From assembly GCA_000750105.3 (NCBI GenBank), contig JPHH03000036.1, positions 62,001 to 126,000 on the forward strand: a DNA stretch of 64,000 bases, given 5' to 3'. The stretch's first letter is position 1. Each line of letters begins with the position of its first letter. This document shows, one piece after another, positions 58,060-64,000 of the stretch. The position numbers and the translations under genes were made by a program. Below the pieces are notes generated by a model. It was not told where the DNA came from and did not search any database. It was given only the letters and a program-made list of their open reading frames with translations. Source of the DNA: Tolypocladium sp. Sup5 PDA-1 (Eukaryota; Ascomycota; Sordariomycetes; Hypocreales; Ophiocordycipitaceae).

Positions 58060-58066
58060 NNNNNNN
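58060..58066. other. Assembly gap (7 N) between duplicated contig ends
   Basis: Seven Ns. The text on both sides is the same: GGGGGCAATTTG, a long C-run, then CTTGCCGCTAATGCA. The two contig ends therefore overlap and were not merged; the homopolymer C-run is the likely cause. Confidence 0.95.
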
Positions 58067-59050
58067 CCCCGTGGGGGCAATTTGCCCCCCCCCCCCCCCC
58101 CTTGCCGCTAATGCAGGGCCCAACGCCCCGGGATGGATAGATCCAGAGAGTCGGGACGGGCAGGACGCGGGAGGGCAGAAGGAAGGAGCCTAGCCTGGAA
58201 GAAAGGGGGTGGGTCTGGCGAGGCGGCCTGGTTCCGCGATTGGCGGGCTTACGGGGCCGGGGAACTGGACAATCCGCAACCCGCAGTGAGGAAAGGCGAC
58301 GAGGAAAGACAAGATGCTGTAGTCCGTAGTCCGTACTCGTAGGATGTGTACTCGTAGGTAGTCCGTACTTTTTTCTTCGTATCTGCGCCTGTATTATGTA
58401 ATTGGCGTGATTGACGAGTCGTGGCAATGCTGTCGTTGAACGAAACTGCGGCGCCATAACACTGCCAGAGCGGAGGCGAAAGAGAAAACGGACTCCCTCC
58501 CGTGGCGAACCACTCGACCCCCAAGAGCGCAACCTTGCGCTCGCGATCCCCGAGGTTTCCCACGGAGCGCCCGCATCGCCTGGCCTCGCCTACAAGTGCC
58601 CTGTACGTATGTATTTGTACTGGACTGCCGCACGGATGCGCGGGTGGCAAGGCGAGGTGCAGGCGGACAGATATAGCAAATGTGACACCTCGGGTTGCAC
58701 AACGCCGCTGCAGGACCCTTGGTGGGTCGTCCCGAGGACTCGGGAATCCGGGGAGAGAGGATGCCAAGGCCGCCTTATATGTGGCGGACACGCGGGGGGA
58801 GTGCATTTCTTGTCAGTTGTGCGTGTTGTGCCAAGTTACGCCTTCATGTTTCTGCATGTATCCAAGCCCGCCAGAACATGCTCACGCGCGTACAGGTCGA
58901 GGCCGTCTACACGCTCTTGCACTCGGGGTACACGTCTCTGCAGCGTCGCTCGGTCAGCCTGATACACTCGCTCCTTACACTTAACTCAGAACCTCAGCGG
59001 CCCATCCTATCCTCTCACGAGGACTCATCTGTCAGACACGGGGGCATCAC
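58067..59050. other. Intergenic
   Basis: About 980 bp downstream of the nitrilase gene. A cluster of GTAGTCCGTA/GTACTCGTA words lies at 58318-58372. No gene seen. Confidence 0.45.
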
Positions 59051-60264
59051 TTACGTCCGTCTCTGCAGAGGCATCTGCTCCCTCAAGCGGTCCGTCATGC
59101 CCATATCCATCTCCACGAACCCAATCTCCTCCACCGCCCCGTCCTCGGCCTCGCCCTGCGCGTCCACCACGCCCCCGAGCCGCACCCTCACCGTCCCCCA
59201 CGGGTCCACGACCATGCTGCGCCCGTAGCTCGCCCGCCGCTCGTTGTGCCGGCCAACCTGCGCCGCCGCGACGACCCAGCTCTCCGTCTCGATGGCCCGC
59301 GCCCGCAGCAGCGTCTCCCAATGCGCCTCGCCCGTGCGGAGCGTGAACGCGCTCGGGTACGTCAGCACCTGCGCGGGGCGGTTCGCCCAGGGACTCGAGC
59401 GGCCGGGCTGCGCGAGGGCGACGGCCGTCTCGGGGAAGCGCAGGTCGAAGCAGATGAGGCTGCCGATGCGGCCGACGGGCGAGTCGAACGGCGGCGTGAG
59501 CCTCGTACCGGGCTGGACGGTTGTGCTCTCCCTGAGGGACCCGTAGTCAAACACGTGCAGCTTGTCGTAGGTTGCCGCGTCTTCGATGGCGCCCTCGGCG
59601 TTGATGTAGAGCGCGCGGTTGAGCAGCTTCTGCACCGGCTGGCCGTGTCCCGCTTGTATGGGGTGGTGGATGCCGACGTGTACGGCGATGGCGTGGTGCT
59701 TTGCGGCGGCGCGCAGACCGAGGACAAAGGGTGACGTCGACTGTGCCACCGCGAGATCCAGCGACGCCTGCGCATCAGGCGCAATGTAGTCGGACGCCTC
59801 CGGGAGGAAGAGAATCTGGTTTCACTGTGAGCGAATGATCCTCGCGACTCGTGATCCAAGGCACACCCTCGGTGTGCCTCGCTGAGCTGGTAGAGACACG
59901 TCTTCACCGAGTCGGGCTGGTCTGGTCTGGGCCGCCTTTGTCGCCCTGCCGATGTCTCAGGACATATCGATTCATTGTTTTGTCTGATCGCGAGACCGAA
60001 ACAATGCCAGACAGGCGCCGGACTGGGTATTTCCCCTCGCCGACGCCCATCGGCGGTGAACTGCACGACGTCTCGACGCTCTCATCAGCATACCTTTGCC
60101 CCGCCCACGGCTGCTTTGCCCACCAGTCTCACACACTGGTCCAGGTTGGCCTTGATGGACCCCGTCGCGCAGATTTGGCCCACGGCCTGCGAATCGTCAG
60201 TGTCTCGCCGAGGGAGTCTAGACGTGTGCGATGTGTACGGAGTACGTACCGCTAATACCGCCAT
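59051..60264 (-). CDS. Nitrilase-superfamily amidase (Nit1/Nit2 type)
   Basis: Carbon-nitrogen hydrolase of the Nit branch, which includes omega-amidase and deaminated-glutathione amidase. 290 aa from exons 60250-60264 (five codons), 60094-60186 and 59051-59815. The catalytic triad is intact: Glu42 in LFLPEASDY, Lys121 in ATYDKLHVFDY and Cys158 in GSLICFDLRFPE. VGQICATGSIKANLDQC is the usual N-terminus and YPSAFTLRTGEAHWETLLRA the usual late motif. The first exon encodes only MAVLA; a GTACGGAGTAC palindrome lies at its donor, inside intron 1. Intron 2 (278 nt) is unusually long for this window and contains a perfect 9-bp hairpin at 59859-59879. Cytosolic or mitochondrial. Confidence 0.92.
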
Positions 60265-61398
60265 GGTGAGAACAACAAGATGGCGGCGCACTGTTCTAGT
60301 TGGCCCAAGGCAATAGGATCAAGGTGAAGCTTGGAGAGCGCGGGCCAATTTCGGCGTACGGCCTTGTCGTGATATGCTTGAAGGGGCGTCCCCGAACGAG
60401 AGTTGGAAGTATGCATGTAGAGATGAGGTTGAAAGAGGAGATGCCGCTTATTAATATCCGCCGCTGGCGTGATGCATCCATCGCTTGTGGATGTCAACAA
60501 AGTCCACGACTCCACGCAACCATCCAAACTGCGGGATGATGCCTGAAGCTGGGTGCGCCATCCAAACAACCGTTAGCGGGAGCGAATCGAGCCCAGGGAA
60601 AGAAAATACAAGAAGCAACCCCCCCATGTGCTCGTGAGAAAGGCGATATCATCGTTTGCTACCCAACAGGAGACTTGACTGCACTCACCTCTAGTTAGCT
60701 GCTGGTCGCAGCACATGCACCTTTGGCCCAGTGCCGTGGATAATAGACGCCACTAGAAATATACTGCAGCACCATGGACGATCCCGGTTTACGAATATGG
60801 GGTGTGGATGACCTCTCTGATGGCAGGCGTGAAAACTGTTTGTGACAGTGAATGCGTAGACGGTACGGCGTACTGGACAGAGTAACCGCTGCCTTCGCTT
60901 CAGTCACTGTCGCCGACCTCGTTTCATGAAAAAGCGTGTTGGCCACACTGTAACGGAGAAAAGGAGCCTGCGAGGTTGAAGGGATTCAGTGTGTATTTGA
61001 ATACTTCCGCACACTTTGCGGCGCGGACGTGTCTGGGAGCACAGGGCTCTAATACTTCACAAGCACACGCGAGGGTTTCGTTTTCATCAAGTTTCTTTCC
61101 TTGGGCTCGCAGCTGCTCTCCGCTACTGTAAATGCGTACTACTCAAGTCCGGAGCAGCGTCGAGCGCATCCTGCCGCCAATGCCATGGCCCTGCTCTCTC
61201 CGCCCGCCCTCGATGTGCTCAAAACGGAGCCGCGCCGCGCCCTGAAAAATCAGCTGCCAGCCTCTGTCCTGGTGTAAACGCCGGGCTAACGCAAAAATGA
61301 CAATAAAGCAATGCACGGCGCTGGGTATCTCCCGCAAGCCCGCCTCCCCTGGCTAGGCCCCCTTCTAGGGGCACGCACCGCACCATCATCCAGTCTAA
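60265..61398. other. Intergenic
   Basis: About 1.1 kb between the nitrilase start and the TAF4 stop. No gene seen. Confidence 0.45.
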
Positions 61399-63350
61399 TT
61401 ACCTGGGGTTCGAGGTATCCAACCGCACGTATGCTGCCGAGAGCGCCCTGGACTCGCGGCCGTCCCTCTCCAGGACCGTGACCCAGTCTCGCAGCTGGAT
61501 ATTCCTCCCCTTTTCCTTGTCCTCTCGCCACGTCCCCAGTCGATTGCGTCCCTCGGTCGTCATGGGGTGGTTTCCCGCGGCCCCGGGAGTGCCGGGTGTC
61601 CCGTTGGGTCCCTTTGGCCCAGGAGCCACTCTTGTAGGCGTGTTCGTGCCACTCCCACTCCGTCCAGTAGTCATCCAGTCGTATGTTCTCCCGGTCTTCT
61701 TCTTGCCGAACAAGCCACCCTTACCTCCCAGGCCTGCAAACATGCTGCTGGTTAGGTTTTGGTTGGCGTGGCTGTTCGCCTCTGCAGCCTTGAGAGCCTG
61801 GTTCTTCTTCATCTCCTTCTTCGTCATTGCCTTTTCCGGCTCTGGTGCCACCGATCCCGGCGTTCCGGGGGCCACGCTCCCTGCTCGTGATGGTGTGGTT
61901 CCTGCATCTGCTCCACCCTCCCTGCGTTGTTGACGTCTCCGCAATCGGGCTTCCTCCCACTCACGCTCCTGCCTGGCTCTCTCGCGCATCGACATGGTCA
62001 TGTTAGAGCCAACCTTGGGAAGCTTCTTGGCAGGTGTTGCGCCGTCTCCCGGGGTCGCTGCATCAGCCGGGCCTGCGAAAGATGTGAGTCAAAGTTCCAT
62101 GTATCATGAGTAGCAGACGCCTCACGTTTCAACGGATTTGTGCCAGGATCCTCGACACTGGCTTTCTCCGTCGTCTCGCCGCCCGTATCCATCGGCTCCA
62201 AGGGCTCAGCATTCATCGGCGCTGCAGCAACTGCCCACTCTTCCGGTACATCGCCGTGGGATGTTTTCTGTCTGTTGACTGCAACGACGTCCGCCTCCTC
62301 CACCATCTCGCGTAACCGCTGCTTCGTGGCAATCGACATCAGAGCGAGCTGGTCGACGAGGAAAGAGTCGTGCGGGATGTATGACCCGGTGGTTTGAACC
62401 ATGGTCGAGTCGGGGCCCGGGTCCATCCGGACCGTGACCGTGGGCACGGGAAACTGTTCGGGCAATCGCATTTTCCCCATAGACTGATTGTTGTTCTTCA
62501 TGTCCAGGTTGAGGCCGAGGTGATGCTCTCGCGCAATCTTCTCCGCACGTCGATGGAGCAACGCCACCATAAGGAAAGGGTCGTTGATCTCCTGCGTCCT
62601 TTGTACGGCCAAGCGCATCGACGACTCGGCCCAAGCTTGTTGGGCAGCCTTCAAGGCGAACCGATCCTGGTCCTGCGAAGCGTTCGGCTCCGGTGGCTGA
62701 TTAGCCGGCCCAGCGCCGTAGAATGTGGACTTTGGCCCGGCTGGATGGTGCGCAAATCCCGTCCTGGCATCCGAGTTGGTGTCCAACGCATTCGAGTACA
62801 ACTCGGACATGTACTGCTCCTCCGCACGCAGGTCGATTCCCGTTCCAGCCAAGGAGTCCGTCACGTCGTATTCGTAATCCTTCGTGGGTCGTTCGGCTGG
62901 TCGCTGCGGGGGGCCCATGACATTTGCAGCCGGTGCCGGGGAGGCGGCTGCTTGAGGCATGGGCGCCATCGTCGCATTCGTGTACTGAGGCATCGAGACT
63001 TGTGCAGGCTGCGGCGTATGGATAGGTTGCATGGCACCGGTTCGCGCGTCAGGAAGATTCAGCCCCGTTGCCCCGTGCCCGTTGGTGTACGGTGTCGCGT
63101 ATGCTCCTGATACTGGGGGTGTTTGTGAGTACGTCGGCGACGCGGCGTTCATCGGCGGCGTGCCCGCGGCGATGGGGCTTGCGGAATAAGGCGAAGCAGC
63201 ATACGGCGACCCGGGCTGCGAAGAGGGACCGTCGGTTCGGACTCGCTTGTTCGGCGGCAGCGCGTAGGCGGACTGCGCGGCGGCTGGCGAAGGGCTGTGC
63301 TGGGGCGGCGAGAACGCGCGCGGCGGAATCTGTGACTGAGGCTGGGCCAT
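61399..63350 (-). CDS. taf4: TFIID subunit TAF4
   Basis: TBP-associated factor 4, which pairs with TAF12 through a histone fold in the core of TFIID (RNA polymerase II initiation). 632 aa from exons 62126-63350 and 61399-62072, with the intron splitting an Arg codon. The N-terminal 190 residues are Pro/Ala/Gln-rich, with KRVRTDG. Conserved TAF4 region: YEYDVTDSLAGTGIDLRAEE, AWAESSMRLAVQRTQEINDP, FLVDQLALMSIATKQRLREM. C-terminal: MSMRERARQEREWEEARLRR, GLFGKKKTGRTYDWMTTG and LRDWVTVLERDGRESRALSA. The Met at 63350 (gccATGg context) is preferred over an in-frame codon at 63473. The unspliced frame ends after an intron-derived tail. Confidence 0.92.
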
Positions 63351-64000
63351 GGCGAAGACTCGGCCGCAGAGCAGGCCTTTGACCGCGGCGGCGAAGGAAG
63401 AGTTCGAGAGGGCGCTCCCGGGACTGTGGTGTCGCGGGTGGTCTGCGTGGTCTGCGTGTTTAGCAGGCAACAAAGCCTGCCACAGCGATCGTCGCTCGGC
63501 CCATCCGACGCGCAGGAACGTGCCAGACGCTCGGAGCCAGTATCAGTGCCCGTGTCGGGTCGTCGAGTCTCTGGTCAGGGCCGTCGCGATGCAGCAGGCG
63601 CGAGCGAGGTTCGTTGTGAGTCTTCGTCGTCGTGGAGCAGCGTCGTGCTTTGCTCTCCAGGGTGTGAAGGTCGGAGCTACGTTTGGAGAACGGGGGCGGC
63701 GTAAATTTAAAGTCACGTGAGCGCCAACCTCCTCCCTTGTCAATGGCTACTGTTCGCATCCGAACCTCAGCCGAATGGGCCTAAGTGCATGATTGGCAGC
63801 CTCGTCAACTCGACCGACTTCGACTGATGACGCGCAGCAAACAAGAGCATGCAGCGCCTGTCACTGCATTGAGTTGCCGCTCCATTGCGCGCAGCGACGA
63901 CTCGTACAGCGGACGCGACGCTAACCATCCAGGAGGCCCGTCTATCCGTACCCGCCGATGTGATCCAGCTCTCTGCAGCCGACTGCCCACCGCAAGTTGC
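63351..64000. other. TAF4 upstream region
   Basis: Promoter and leader of TAF4, then unassigned sequence to the window end. No gene seen. Confidence 0.45.
63714..63719. promoter_or_regulatory. E-box (CACGTG)
   Basis: Palindromic CACGTG about 365 bp upstream of the TAF4 start, a binding site for bHLH factors and Cbf1-type regulators. Function here is inferred from position only. Confidence 0.3.

Noticed and set aside
59880..59925. tRNA-like D-arm text (GAGCTGGTAGAG) in the nitrilase intron
   Set aside because: No matching acceptor stem, anticodon arm or T-loop could be folded.
1..64000. CRISPR array, rRNA or insertion sequence
   Set aside because: No regularly spaced direct repeats, rRNA text or transposase ORF; the genome is eukaryotic.

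Overview
The window is nuclear DNA of a filamentous ascomycete, most likely a sordariomycete (probably Hypocreales; this is inference). The evidence is short GT-AG introns of about 44-90 nt with CTAAC/CTGAC branch points, GC-rich CDSs, AT-rich islands that look like repeat-induced point mutation (RIP), and fungal-type genes: a HET-domain protein, an AsaB-like oxidoreductase, an EF-hand MscS channel and an ARS-binding protein Abp2. No prokaryotic, plasmid, phage or CRISPR features were seen.

Region by region. 1-5.4 kb: the 3' part of mitochondrial citrate synthase and a Yhm2-type citrate/2-oxoglutarate carrier, both on +. Between them on - lies a four-exon gene for a tiny secreted cystine-knot-like protein whose three introns resemble each other. 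5.4-9.6 kb: a three-exon WD40 gene between two AT-rich islands. 9.6-15 kb: gene-poor accessory DNA with inverted repeats and a pyrimidine minisatellite. It also holds a secreted Cys-rich protein whose C-terminal module recurs as a free-standing 86-aa protein nearby. 15-25 kb: a dienelactone hydrolase, an EF-hand MscS channel and an MFS sugar transporter. 27-36 kb: a small conserved-looking protein, a HET protein, a decayed short-chain dehydrogenase, Abp2, a small unrecognised spliced gene and an AsaB-like gene.

36-48 kb is a dense housekeeping block: a Sds3-like histone deacetylase subunit, a COG (Cog7-like) Golgi subunit, a PLP-homeostasis protein (YggS/PROSC), the AP-2 alpha adaptin, an NDUFAF5-like complex I assembly methyltransferase and ARPC5. 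48-59 kb is about 11 kb with no ordinary gene. It ends in a pyrimidine-rich leader, a 195-nt intron and a 31-codon ORF, and contains an assembly gap. 59-64 kb: a nitrilase-family amidase (Nit) and TFIID subunit TAF4.

The genes are mostly unrelated housekeeping functions. The only clear metabolic pair is citrate synthase with the citrate carrier. The most unusual content is the cystine-knot gene with repeated introns, the shared module in the 12-15 kb region, and the long non-coding stretch with a small spliced ORF.
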